64,000 nucleotides of DNA from Actinomadura violacea (GTDB lineage Bacteria; Actinomycetota; Actinomycetes; Streptosporangiales; Streptosporangiaceae): contig NZ_JAGEPF010000002.1 of assembly GCF_017573465.1 (NCBI RefSeq), positions 186,001 to 250,000 of the forward strand, given 5' to 3'. A program made the translations under genes and the position numbers. Each line of letters opens with the position of its first letter. Position 1 is the first letter of the stretch. Shown here in pieces: positions 32,987-41,046 of this stretch. The notes beneath the pieces were generated by a model that had not been told where the DNA came from, did not search any database, and was given only the letters and a program-made list of their open reading frames with translations.

Positions 32987-34231
32987 TGGAAAATCCGGCG
33001 GGCCGGTGAGCCAGACGGTCAGCACCATCTCCATCTCCAGCCGCGTCTCCGGGTCGTACAGCCGCTCGCCGAACAGCTCCTCCAGCTGGTGCAGCCGGTA
33101 CCGGACGGTCTGCGGGTGGACGTGCAGCCGGTTCGCGACCTCGGTGGCGTTGAACCCGTTCTGCAGGCACGACAGCAGCGTGCGCATGAGCCGCTCGCGG
33201 TGCCGCGGCCGGACGGTCTTCAGCGGCGCGAGCCGCAGGTCCGCGACGGCCCGCACCAGCTCCTCGTCCTTGAACACCACCAGCGCCGGCATGTGGTCGG
33301 CGCAGCGGATCAGCCGGTCGGACGCCAGGATGCCGCGGCGCGCGAGCGGCAGCGCCTCGCGCGCCCAGCGCAGCGACTTCGCCGCGTCCTCGGTGCGGAC
33401 GGTCGGGCCGAGCGCGGCCACCCAGTTGCGCAGCGCCGACTCCAGCATCCGGCCGCGCCCCGGGCCCTCCGGGTCCGGGACGAGCAGGCACGGCTCGCGC
33501 CGGTTCACGTCGGCGAGCACGTCCGGCGGCAGCGACGGGTGCGAGAACGGCTGCTGCCCCCGCTCGTACAGCACGACCGCGGCGACCGTCCGGGGGACGC
33601 GCCACTGCGCGAGCCGGGCGAGGTCGGCGACGGCCTGCTGCGCGGCGGGCGGCTCGGCGAGCAGCATGTCCAGCAGCCGGCGGCGGCGGTGCTCCAGCTC
33701 GCCGGCCTCCTGCTCGCGCGCCTTGGTGTACCCCTCGGTCGCGGCGCGGGCGATCTCGTCGAGGAACGCGAAGATCGCCTCGGCGATGCTGGCGAGGGTG
33801 CGGCGGGAGATGTTGTACCGCTCGGACTCCGACGCGAGCCGCCGCCACGCGACGCGGGCGCCGAGCCGCAGCGAGGTCTGCAGGATGTCGAGGTTGCGGC
33901 CCTCGCGGGCCTCCGCCCAGCCGATCTCCCGGTAGACGGCGGCGACCGCCTCCCAGGAGCTCTCCGGGTCCATGATCAGGTCGACGAACTGGCGCAGCGC
34001 GCCCTCGACCGCGAGCCGGACGAGCCGCGCGTACTCCTCGTCCTGCGGCCGCGAGTACTCCGGGATCCCGGCGAGGATCTCCTCGATCATCTCCTCGGCG
34101 AGGGCCTCCAGGTGCGGCCGGAACATCTCCGACAGCTCGCTCGGCACCCCGGCCCACGGCTTCAGCGGCGAGCGCCCCTCCCCGGCCGTCCCCCCGGTCG
34201 CCTCGGCGAACGCTTTCAGGCCCGTCGTCAC
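32975..34231 (-). CDS. PucR-family regulator
   Basis: A 418-residue regulator whose C-terminus has the PucR helix-turn-helix: LSCLQNGFNATEVANRLHVH, then PQTVRYRLHQLEELF. The N-terminal part is an all-helical RsbRD-N-like region (FRPHLEALAEEMIEEILAGI), and the middle resembles a GGDEF-like/CdaR connector. Such proteins regulate developmental or metabolic genes. GTG 34231 follows GGGAGGTGCG at good spacing; an ATG further upstream at 34312 lacks support. No specific target is visible next to it. Confidence 0.85.
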   Translation of the reverse strand: MTTGLKAFAEATGGTAGEGRSPLKPWAGVPSELSEMFRPHLEALAEEMIEEILAGIPEYSRPQDEEYARLVRLAVEGALRQFVDLIMDPESSWEAVAAVYREIGWAEAREGRNLDILQTSLRLGARVAWRRLASESERYNISRRTLASIAEAIFAFLDEIARAATEGYTKAREQEAGELEHRRRRLLDMLLAEPPAAQQAVADLARLAQWRVPRTVAAVVLYERGQQPFSHPSLPPDVLADVNRREPCLLVPDPEGPGRGRMLESALRNWVAALGPTVRTEDAAKSLRWAREALPLARRGILASDRLIRCADHMPALVVFKDEELVRAVADLRLAPLKTVRPRHRERLMRTLLSCLQNGFNATEVANRLHVHPQTVRYRLHQLEELFGERLYDPETRLEMEMVLTVWLTGPPDFPSND

Positions 34232-34384
34232 CTTCGCACCTCCCGCCCCCGATGGGTCCTTCCGGAAGGTACCGAGGCGGCCGGGCGGCGGGCTGCACGA
34301 TCGAGAACGCATTGCGCCCGGCCGGTTATAAGGCGACTGACAAACCGTTCATCGGAAACCTATGCCCGCCGGGCGCCGGGCCGG

Positions 34385-34996
34385 TCAGGCCGTCGTCGCG
34401 CCCGCGAGCGCCCCGGCCAGCACCAGCCGCCCGGACGTGCGGACCATGTCCGCGATCTCCTCGGTGGGCCGGCGCAGCGACGCCAGGCTGACCAGCGCGG
34501 CGAGCAGGACGTGCCCGAGCACGACCTCCACGTCCTCGCGCGCGGGCACCGGCTCGCCGATCGCCGCCGACAGCCGGTCGCGGACGAACAGGAACAGCAC
34601 CGTGCGGGCGTCGTCCACGCTGGAGTCGTCCGAGGTCACCGCCTGGATGATGGCCGAGGTCAGGGTCCGCTCCTGCGCCGCCACCTCGACGATCCGCACC
34701 AGCAGCGCGGTGAGCCGCTCGACCGGCGTCTCGCCGACCGCGAGCGCGTCGATGTCGCCGGTGATGCGGTGCGCCCAGGTCGCGGCGACCTCGGTGAGCA
34801 GGTGGTCCTTGGTGGCGAAGTAGCGGTACACGGTCGCGCGGGCCACCCCGGCGCGGTCCGCCACGTCGTGCATGGTGACGGCCGGGTAGCCGCCCTCGCG
34901 CGCCAGGTCGCGCGCGGCGTCGATCAGCCGCTCGCGCCGGGCCTGCTGATCCTTGGTCAGCGTCCGCGTGACGGTGAACCGCACATCGCCGCTCAA
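34385..34996 (-). CDS. TetR-family regulator
   Basis: The helix-turn-helix is VTMHDVADRAGVARATVYRY, followed by FATKDHLLTEVAATWAHRI, and the C-terminal domain resembles the KstR2/QsdR-like type. A TTG at 34996 with GAGGAGGCGT just upstream is preferred (203 residues); GTG 34984 is the alternative. It stands alone between two other regulator genes, so its target cannot be read from the context. Confidence 0.82.
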   Translation of the reverse strand: MSGDVRFTVTRTLTKDQQARRERLIDAARDLAREGGYPAVTMHDVADRAGVARATVYRYFATKDHLLTEVAATWAHRITGDIDALAVGETPVERLTALLVRIVEVAAQERTLTSAIIQAVTSDDSSVDDARTVLFLFVRDRLSAAIGEPVPAREDVEVVLGHVLLAALVSLASLRRPTEEIADMVRTSGRLVLAGALAGATTA

Positions 34997-35197
34997 AACG
35001 CCTCCTCGCTGTGACCGTCCCCCATTCTCCCGCACCCACCGGCCGTTTCGCGCCGCCGGAGCGGCGCGGAATGCCCCGCGGGGCGGCCGGGTGCGGCCGG
35101 TCCTTCCCGTCCGTAACCCATCGCTTGCTTGGTGGAACGTTAGTTCAGACGCCCGTCTCACGCCAGGCCCCGGCACGCCCCCGCGGGCCGCACCCGG

Positions 35198-35797
35198 TCA
35201 GGCCGGCCGGTCCGGGGCGGCCCAGCCGGACTCCAGGCGGTCGAAGATCTCGCGGAGCGCGGCGCGGGGGTCCGGCGCCCCGGCGGCCAGCTCGGGCGTT
35301 TCCAGGACGTAGCGGGCCAGCGCCCGGTCGGCGGGGGCGGGCTCGGCGCGGCCGGCGTCGGCGGCGAGCGCCTCGGCCAGCGGGGCCTCGGCGCGCAGCC
35401 ACAGCCGGCGCTGGTAGCCGGCCAGTTCCGGCGTGCTCATGATCAGGTCCCGGCGGCGGCGCAGGTCGGGCGGGAGTTCGCGGGCGAACGGGCCGCGCCC
35501 GACGAGGCGGTCGTGCAGGGCGTCCAGCGCCGACCGCCCGGGGGGCCGGTCGCGGACGGCGGCGAGGACCGCCTCCCGCCGCTCGGAGCCGTCGTCGAAG
35601 ATCAGCGCCTGCTTCCCGTCGGGAACGTGCTTGAACAGCGTGGCGATCGACACGTCCGCCGCGTCGGCGATCTGCGTGACCGTCACCCCGTCGTAGCCGT
35701 GCTCGAGGAACAGCCGCAGCGCGGCGTCGGCCAGCGCCCGCCGGGTCGCGGCCTTCCTGCGTTCGCGCCGTCCCTCCGCGGGGTCCGTCCGTGCCAT
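35198..35797 (-). CDS. TetR-family regulator of a TetX-like monooxygenase
   Basis: A 199-residue regulator with helix-turn-helix VTVTQIADAADVSIATLFKH; the following VPDGKQALIFDDG marks the MftR-like C-terminal type. It is divergent from an FAD monooxygenase gene. A 35-bp dyad at 35824-35858 lies in the 93-bp intergenic region. TACGAT lies 6 nt before the ATG, giving a leaderless message. The pair looks like a self-contained substrate-induced detoxification unit. Confidence 0.88.
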   Translation of the reverse strand: MARTDPAEGRRERRKAATRRALADAALRLFLEHGYDGVTVTQIADAADVSIATLFKHVPDGKQALIFDDGSERREAVLAAVRDRPPGRSALDALHDRLVGRGPFARELPPDLRRRRDLIMSTPELAGYQRRLWLRAEAPLAEALAADAGRAEPAPADRALARYVLETPELAAGAPDPRAALREIFDRLESGWAAPDRPA

Positions 35798-35803
35798 GCG
35801 CCC

Positions 35804-35809
35804 ATCGTA
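35804..35809 (-). promoter_or_regulatory. Leaderless -10 element of TetR gene
   Basis: TACGAT on the minus strand, 6 nt from the ATG at 35797, with no ribosome site in between. Confidence 0.5.
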
Positions 35810-35823
35810 CGCAGCGATGGAAT

Positions 35824-35858
35824 GACTACGAACTCATAATCGTTATGTTTTCATAGTC
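35824..35858. promoter_or_regulatory. 35-bp dyad operator in TetR/monooxygenase divergent promoter
   Basis: Outer half-sites GACTACGAA and TTTCATAGTC flank an inner CATAA-TCG-TTATG. The dyad is nested and centred between the divergent genes, as expected for a TetR dimer or pair of dimers. It is strikingly AT-rich for this genome. Confidence 0.65.
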
Positions 35859-35890
35859 GCTCTACTTCGACCCGCCGGGAGGCGATCACC

Positions 35891-37024
35891 ATGACCACCG
35901 CTCACCACCCCATCGCGATCATCGGGGCCGGGCTCGGCGGCCTCACGCTGGCCCGCGTCCTGCACGTCCACGGCGTCCGGGCGACCGTGTTCGACCTGGA
36001 ACCGGGCCCGGACGCCCGCACCCAGGGCGGCATGCTCGACATCCACGATGACTCCGGACAGGCCGCGCTGCGCGCCGCGGACCTGCATGAACCGTTCCGC
36101 GCGATCGTCCATCCCGGCGGACAGGCGATGCGCGTCCTGACCAGCGCCGGCACCGTCGCCCTCCAGGAGGACGACGACGGCACCGGCGGCCGTCCCGAGG
36201 TCGACCGCGGCCGGCTCCGCGACCTGCTCCTGGACTCGCTGCCCGACGGGACGATCCGGTGGGGCGCCAAGGCGGCCGGCGCCCGTCCGCTCGGCGACGG
36301 CCGCCACGAGGTGACCTTCGCCGACGGCTCCGCCATCACCACCGACCTGCTGGTCGGCGCGGACGGCGCCTGGTCCCGGATCCGCCCGCTGGTCTCCCCC
36401 GCGCGTCCCGCCTACGCGGGCATCTCGTTCGTCGAGGCGGACCTCCTGGACGCCGACGTCCGCCACCCCGGCAGCGCCGAGATGATCGGCGGCGGCTTCT
36501 TCCTCGCGCTCGACGGCGAGCGCGGCTTCCTCGCCCACCGCGAGACCGACGGCAGCCTGCACGTCTACGCCGCGCTCCGGACCGGCGAGGACTGGCTGGA
36601 CGGCATCGACTTCACCGACACCGCCACCGCCAAGGCCGCCGTCCTCTCCCAGTTCACCGGCTGGGACGCCGCGTTGCAGGCGCTGATCGCCGACGCGGAC
36701 GGCCCGCTGGTGCCGCGCCGTATCAACGCGCTCCCCATCGGCCACCGCTGGGACCCGGCGCCCGGAGTGACGCTCCTCGGTGACGCCGCGCACCTGATGT
36801 CGCCGTTCGCCGGCGAGGGCGCCAACCTCGCCATGCTCGACGGCGCCGAACTCGGCCAGGCCATCGCCGCCCACCCCGGCGGCACCGCGGCCGCCCTCAC
36901 CGCCTACGAGCAGGCGCTCTTCCCCCGCAGCGAGGCCTCGGCCACCGAATCGGCCGCGTCCCTGGACCAGCTGTTCGGCCCCGACCCGGTCGGCCGCCTG
37001 GTCGCGCGGTTCGCCGCCCACTGA
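35891..37024 (+). CDS. FAD-dependent monooxygenase, TetX-like
   Basis: A 377-residue flavoprotein hydroxylase. The Rossmann motif is AIIGAGLGGLTLARVL, the middle motif is RPEVDRGRLRDLLLDSL and the second FAD motif is LLGDAAHLMSPFAGEGANLA. The order and wording follow TetX-type tetracycline-inactivating enzymes and their actinomycete relatives, but substrate identity cannot be read from these motifs. GGGAGGCGATCACC precedes the ATG. It is controlled by the divergent TetR protein. Confidence 0.88.
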   Translation: MTTAHHPIAIIGAGLGGLTLARVLHVHGVRATVFDLEPGPDARTQGGMLDIHDDSGQAALRAADLHEPFRAIVHPGGQAMRVLTSAGTVALQEDDDGTGGRPEVDRGRLRDLLLDSLPDGTIRWGAKAAGARPLGDGRHEVTFADGSAITTDLLVGADGAWSRIRPLVSPARPAYAGISFVEADLLDADVRHPGSAEMIGGGFFLALDGERGFLAHRETDGSLHVYAALRTGEDWLDGIDFTDTATAKAAVLSQFTGWDAALQALIADADGPLVPRRINALPIGHRWDPAPGVTLLGDAAHLMSPFAGEGANLAMLDGAELGQAIAAHPGGTAAALTAYEQALFPRSEASATESAASLDQLFGPDPVGRLVARFAAH

Positions 37025-37060
37025 CCCCTGCGCAGCACCCGCACCCGAAAGGACACCACC

Positions 37061-37120
37061 ATGACCGCCATCGCCGTCGTCCTGGCCGGCACCCGCTCCC
37101 GGGCCGAGACCGCCGCCTGA
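37061..37120 (+). CDS. 19-codon open frame after the monooxygenase
   Basis: ATG 37061 is preceded by GAAAGGACACCACC and opens a frame for MTAIAVVLAGTRSRAETAA before TGA. It could be a real small peptide or the truncated start of a lost gene of the monooxygenase operon. Nothing recognisable follows in any frame. Confidence 0.25.
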   Translation: MTAIAVVLAGTRSRAETAA

Positions 37121-37154
37121 CCTCGCTCTCGGCGGCAGGTGAACGGCAAGCGCC

Positions 37155-37931
37155 TCAGCTGCCGCCGTCGGTGAATTCTTCGAGCGATCCCAGCAGCGCG
37201 TCGGGGGCTTCTATCTGCGGCAGGTGCCCGGCCCGCTCGATGACCTGGAAAACGGCTCCCGGAATGGCGTCGGCGTACTCCCTGCCGTATTCGGGGGTCA
37301 CCATCCGGTCCGCTTCCCCCCACACCACCAGCGCCGGCACGGAGACGGCCGCGAGCCGCTCTTTCAGACTCGGGTCGGCCATCGACTCGCCCCCGTAGAC
37401 GAGCAGCGACTCCCGGTTTCCCGCCGCGATGCGCTTCTGCTCGTCGCTCATCGCGGAAAGGTCGATCCGGTACGCGTCCGGATCGGCGTAGCTGAGGTCG
37501 GCGACCTGGTCGAGCGTCAGCGAGAAGAAGTCCGCGACGGGGTGCTCGGCGCTGGCCAGGCCGACGGCGTCGAGCAGCACGAGCGCCCCCATGCGTCCGG
37601 CCGCGACCAGGGCGAGTTCCGCCGCGATCCAGCCGCCGACGGAACTGCCGATGACGGTCGCGTCCTCCAGCGCCGGCTCGTCCAGCAGCCGTGCGTAGAC
37701 CTCCGCGAGGCCGCGGACCGAGTCGAGCTTCTCCGGACGCGGTGTGCCGCCGAACCCGGGATGGACGGGCGTGAACGTTCGCCACCCCCGCGCGGCCAGC
37801 AGTTCGGCGAGACCGCGCACGGAATCGGGGCCGGCCCCGCCGTGCAGCAGCAGAACGGGCCTTCCCTCTCCCTTCTCCTGCACGGTTACCGGAACATCTC
37901 CAAAAGACGTGGGCAAAACGTGGTTCGACAT
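37155..37931 (-). CDS. Alpha/beta hydrolase
   Basis: A 258-residue single-domain hydrolase. LLLHGGAGPDS gives the oxyanion loop, VIGSSVGGWIAAELAL the nucleophile Ser, VVWGEADRMV the acid, and ERAGHLPQIEAP the His. AGGAGACGG lies before the ATG. It follows the cupin gene with 7 bp between and is probably cotranscribed. The substrate is unknown; a small ester or ring-cleavage product fits the fold. Confidence 0.88.
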   Translation of the reverse strand: MSNHVLPTSFGDVPVTVQEKGEGRPVLLLHGGAGPDSVRGLAELLAARGWRTFTPVHPGFGGTPRPEKLDSVRGLAEVYARLLDEPALEDATVIGSSVGGWIAAELALVAAGRMGALVLLDAVGLASAEHPVADFFSLTLDQVADLSYADPDAYRIDLSAMSDEQKRIAAGNRESLLVYGGESMADPSLKERLAAVSVPALVVWGEADRMVTPEYGREYADAIPGAVFQVIERAGHLPQIEAPDALLGSLEEFTDGGS

Positions 37932-37938
37932 CCGTCTC

Positions 37939-38400
37939 CTATTCGGCGTACTCGGTGGCGGGTTCGGTCGCGTAGCGCTTCATGACCTCGATGGTCGCCT
38001 CGGGGGTGAATTCCCCGCCCGACTCGATCATTTCCTTCAGGTCCCGGAAGTACTGCACGTAAAGGTCGGGCGTGAAGGTGTTCAGCAGCACGAGCGGCTC
38101 GTCGCCGGGGTTGGCGAACGTGTGCGGCGCGCCCGGCGGGATCATCGCGAGCGTCCCCGCAGGCACGTCGTAACTGGTCTCGCCGACGGTGAACCGGGCG
38201 GTTCCCGACACCACGTAGAAGCCCTCGTCGTGCCGTGCGTGCCGGTGCTGCGGCGGCCCCTCGGTGTGCGGGGCGACGGTGATCTCCCCGACGCCCAGCC
38301 GGTGGCCGGTCGTGGAGCCGTCCTCCAGGATCCGCATCGTGGTCGGCCCGAGCTGCACGCGCTCCCCCTCGTCCGGCCGGACGATCACGGCTCTGCCCAT
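37939..38400 (-). CDS. Cupin-domain protein
   Basis: A 153-residue single cupin barrel. Motif 1 contains PPQHRHARHDEGFYVVSG (three His and a Glu as metal ligands), and motif 2 reads GTLAMIPPGAPHTFANPGD with a further His. It may be a small dioxygenase, isomerase or sensor. ATG 38400 follows GGGGAGTGAG at good spacing. It is divergent from a TetR gene with two matching operators between, so the cupin-hydrolase pair is the likely target. Confidence 0.85.
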   Translation of the reverse strand: MGRAVIVRPDEGERVQLGPTTMRILEDGSTTGHRLGVGEITVAPHTEGPPQHRHARHDEGFYVVSGTARFTVGETSYDVPAGTLAMIPPGAPHTFANPGDEPLVLLNTFTPDLYVQYFRDLKEMIESGGEFTPEATIEVMKRYATEPATEYAE

Positions 38401-38428
38401 GACGCTCACTCCCCTTCGTAAGAGCTGA

Positions 38429-38443
38429 CTCTCATGAAGATAG
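38429..38443. promoter_or_regulatory. TetR operator, degenerate copy
   Basis: CTCTCATGAAGATAG matches the copy at 38472-38486 at 13 of 15 positions and lies near the cupin promoter. Confidence 0.55.
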
Positions 38444-38470
38444 GTGGCTTTCACCAATTCATGCAAGTAA

Positions 38471-38487
38471 GCTCTCACGAAGAGAGC
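38471..38487. promoter_or_regulatory. TetR operator, perfect copy
   Basis: GCTCTC-ACGAA-GAGAGC has exact 6-bp arms, 25 bp before the TetR start. With the second copy 43 bp away it can control both divergent genes. Confidence 0.6.
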
Positions 38488-38511
38488 CACCACTCAGGAA
38501 GGACCCGGACG

Positions 38512-39099
38512 ATGGAGACCGCCCCCGGACGCGCGAACCAGAAGGTCCGGACGCGCAAGGCGATCGTGGACGCCTGCCGCGACCTGGCCCGCTCCGGCGC
38601 CGAGGTGACGATGCCGCAGGTGGCGGCCGAGGCCCTCGTCTCCGAGGCCACCGCCTACCGCTACTTCCCCGACCTGACCTCGCTCCTCCAGGAAGCCCTG
38701 GAGACCGTCTGGTCCGGCCCGGAGGAGGCCCTCGCCCCCGTCGCGGCCTCGACGGACCCCGCCGAGCGCATCGCCTTCGCCACCGCGTATCTGCTCCGGC
38801 ACGTCCACGCCCACCAGGGCGCCGTCCGCGCGATGATCTCCACCACGATCACCGCGCCGGCCCGCGCCGGCGCCCGTCCCGGCATGCGCTTCGCCCTGAT
38901 CGACCATGCCCTGGCGCCCTTCGAGGGCCTGCAGCCCGCCGCGATGGCCCGCCTCAAGCGGTCCCTCGCGCTGGCCTGCGGCGCCGAGGCGTTCTTCGTC
39001 CTCACCGACCTGTGCGGCCTGTCCCCCGACGACGCCATCGCCACCGCCACGGAAACCGCCACCATCCTCACCAAGGCCGCCTTCGCCGCGGACTCGTAG
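38512..39099 (+). CDS. TetR-family regulator of cupin-hydrolase operon
   Basis: A 195-residue regulator with helix-turn-helix VTMPQVAAEALVSEATAYRY, then FPDLTSLLQEALE. The C-terminal domain is Ala-rich and helical. AGGAAGGACC precedes the ATG. Its position and two matching palindromes point to control of the divergent cupin gene and of itself. Confidence 0.87.
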   Translation: METAPGRANQKVRTRKAIVDACRDLARSGAEVTMPQVAAEALVSEATAYRYFPDLTSLLQEALETVWSGPEEALAPVAASTDPAERIAFATAYLLRHVHAHQGAVRAMISTTITAPARAGARPGMRFALIDHALAPFEGLQPAAMARLKRSLALACGAEAFFVLTDLCGLSPDDAIATATETATILTKAAFAADS

Positions 39100-39140
39100 G
39101 GTTCCGGCCCGCGGCCGCTGCGAGCAGCACCCATGCCGTC

Positions 39141-39156
39141 ATTCCCTTGAGGGAAT
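39141..39156. promoter_or_regulatory. Palindrome ATTCCC-TTGA-GGGAAT
   Basis: Exact 6-bp arms, 35 bp before the start of the SnoaL-like gene and 42 bp after the TetR stop. It may be an operator or a weak terminator. Confidence 0.4.
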
Positions 39157-39191
39157 CGCGTCTTTGCAGGTGGGGGCGCAAACTGCTGCAC

Positions 39192-39626
39192 ATGAGCGAA
39201 ACACTCGAACTCAAGCGATGGTCCGACCGCTACATCGCGCAGTGGAACGAACCCGACCCCGCGGCACGGCAGGCACTCGTCCGGGAACTGTGGGCGCCAG
39301 ACGGCCTCCAGGTCCTGGTCAACCCGCCCCAGGAGGTCCGTGAGGCCGCCGCGAACCTGGCCGTCCCCCATCCTTCGCTCGAGGTCCGCGGCCATGACGG
39401 CCTGAACGCCCGGGTGTCGCGCGCCTACGAGCTGTTCGTCGCGCCGGGCGAGCACGTCTTCCGGGCCGCCGAGGAGGCCGCCGTCCTCATGCCCAACGTG
39501 ATCGCCGTCCGCTGGTCGATGGTCTCGATCGCGACGGGCGAGGTCATGGGCGGCGGCCTGGAGGTCATCACCCTCGACGAGGACGGCCGCATCCGCACCG
39601 ACCACCAGTTCGTCGGCGTGGGCTGA
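39192..39626 (+). CDS. NTF2/SnoaL-like protein
   Basis: A 144-residue alpha+beta barrel protein. LKRWSDRYIAQWNEPDPAAR is the typical first helix of SnoaL-like folds, ALVRELWAPDGLQVL the next segment and IAVRWSMVSIATGEVMGGG the barrel strands. These proteins act as small isomerases, hydrolases or ligand binders. No strong ribosome site is seen. The neighbours do not tell its substrate. Confidence 0.75.
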   Translation: MSETLELKRWSDRYIAQWNEPDPAARQALVRELWAPDGLQVLVNPPQEVREAAANLAVPHPSLEVRGHDGLNARVSRAYELFVAPGEHVFRAAEEAAVLMPNVIAVRWSMVSIATGEVMGGGLEVITLDEDGRIRTDHQFVGVG

Positions 39627-39675
39627 CACACCGCGCCTTCGGCGCCTGGTCACGGGGGGCGCACCTGTTTGCGTG

Positions 39676-39681
39676 TATAAG
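39676..39681 (+). promoter_or_regulatory. Likely leaderless -10 element
   Basis: TATAAG lies 7 nt before the GTG at 39689, and no ribosome site is present between them. Confidence 0.45.
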
Positions 39682-39688
39682 TCCTTTC

Positions 39689-40375
39689 GTGACTGATTCG
39701 ATCGAGCTGGTGATCTTCGACTGCGACGGCGTGCTGGTCGACAGCGAGCCCATCGCGGTGCGCACCCATTCCGCCGTGCTGACCGCGCTGGGCTGGCCGC
39801 TGAGCGAGGCGGAGGTGACCGAGCGGTTCGTCGGCCGCTCCACCGCCTCGATCAACGAGCTGATCGAGGCGCGGCTCGGGCCCGAGCTGACCGCCGAGGC
39901 CGGACGCCGGTTCGAGCGGCTGCACGCCGAGGCGGTGGACGCCGGGCTCGCACCGGTCGACGGCATCGCCGAGGCGCTCGCCGCGATCACCCTGCCGACC
40001 TGTGTGGCGTCCAGCGGCAGCCACGCCAAGATGCGCCACACGCTCGGCCGGACGGGCCTGCACGCGCACTTCGAGGGCCGGATCTTCAGCGCGACGCAGG
40101 TCGCGCGGGGCAAGCCGGCGCCCGACCTGTTCCTGCTCGCCGCCCGCGAGATGGGCGCCGACCCCGGCCGCTGCGTCGTGGTGGAGGACAGCCGCTACGG
40201 GGTCCAGGCGGCCCGCGCCGCCGGCATGCGCGTCCTCGGCTACGCGGGCGGCCTGACCCCGGCGGAATGGCTCGAAGGCCCGGGCACCGTCGTCTTCGAC
40301 GACATGCGCGATCTCCCGCGCCTGCTCGCGGCGGCGGACGAGGCCCCCGTCGCGTCCGGTCGCGCGCAGGGGTAG
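39689..40375 (+). CDS. HAD-family phosphatase (beta-phosphoglucomutase-like)
   Basis: A 228-residue HAD hydrolase of subfamily IA. Motif I is IFDCDGVLVDSEP, motif II is CVASSGSHAKM, motif III Lys is in ARGKPAPDLFLLA and motif IV is VVVEDSRYGVQAA. The helical cap lies between about 20 and 85. It probably dephosphorylates a sugar phosphate or a side product. The DUF2752 gene follows by 10 bp. Confidence 0.9.
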   Translation: MTDSIELVIFDCDGVLVDSEPIAVRTHSAVLTALGWPLSEAEVTERFVGRSTASINELIEARLGPELTAEAGRRFERLHAEAVDAGLAPVDGIAEALAAITLPTCVASSGSHAKMRHTLGRTGLHAHFEGRIFSATQVARGKPAPDLFLLAAREMGADPGRCVVVEDSRYGVQAARAAGMRVLGYAGGLTPAEWLEGPGTVVFDDMRDLPRLLAAADEAPVASGRAQG

Positions 40376-40385
40376 AACGGGGGGC

Positions 40386-40967
40386 ATGGACGCAGACGAG
40401 GGCGCGCGCGGGCCGGTGCCCGTCCGGGTGAGCTGGGACCGCGACGACCGGCACCGGCGGCTGCGCATAGTGGCGGTGGCGGGGCTCGTCGCCGGGGCGC
40501 TGATGGCGGTGTTCGGGCTGCCGCCGATCGCCCTCCACAGCCCGCTCCGGCTGATCGGCATGGTGTGCCCGTTGTGCGGCGGCACCCGCGCGGTGCAGGC
40601 GTTGATGCGCGGCGACGTCGTCACCGCGTGGCACTACAACCCGCTGGCGTTCGTCGTCGTGCCGGGAGCGCTGCTGGTGCTGGCCAGGTGGGGCGTGGGG
40701 CTGGCCACCGGACGGTGGGTGAACGTGCGCGTGCTGCGCCCGGCCGTCTTCTGGACGCTGGTCGCGCTGCTCGTGGCGGTGCTGTGGACGAACCAGGCGT
40801 CGCACGCGGCGATGCTGCGCAGCGGCGACGGGAGCTTCCGGGACCAGGTGATGGGCCTCGGCCTCGGAACGGCCGTCGTCGGGGCGGCCGCCGCGGTCCT
40901 GATGCTCGTCGTCCTGCCGCTCGCCCGCAGGGTCAGGTCCCGCGCCGCGCAGCGCCCGCGCGGCTGA
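40386..40967 (+). CDS. DUF2752 membrane protein
   Basis: A 193-residue protein with about four helices and the DUF2752 signature: CPLCGGTRAVQALMRGDVVT followed by AWHYNPLAFVV. The paired Cys and the His are invariant in the family, but its function is unknown. It follows the HAD phosphatase gene closely and may be cotranscribed. A strong terminator lies just downstream. Confidence 0.9.
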   Translation: MDADEGARGPVPVRVSWDRDDRHRRLRIVAVAGLVAGALMAVFGLPPIALHSPLRLIGMVCPLCGGTRAVQALMRGDVVTAWHYNPLAFVVVPGALLVLARWGVGLATGRWVNVRVLRPAVFWTLVALLVAVLWTNQASHAAMLRSGDGSFRDQVMGLGLGTAVVGAAAAVLMLVVLPLARRVRSRAAQRPRG

Positions 40968-40975
40968 GCCCGCCC

Positions 40976-41022
40976 GGCCCGCCCGGTCCCCCCTGCGGAA
41001 GGGTGGAGGGACCGGGCGGGCC
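40976..41022. terminator. Bidirectional terminator
   Basis: GGCCCGCCCGGTCCC (40976-40990) pairs perfectly with 41008-41022 over 15 bp. It separates the convergent DUF2752 and galE genes. Confidence 0.75.
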
Positions 41023-41046
41023 CCGGGCGGGCGGGTCGGCGCGGGA

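Noticed and set aside
30978..34298. 1106-codon minus-strand frame as a giant protein
   Set aside because: Only its last 453 codons, the MFS transporter, are real. The rest lies over the TetR and PucR genes in another frame.
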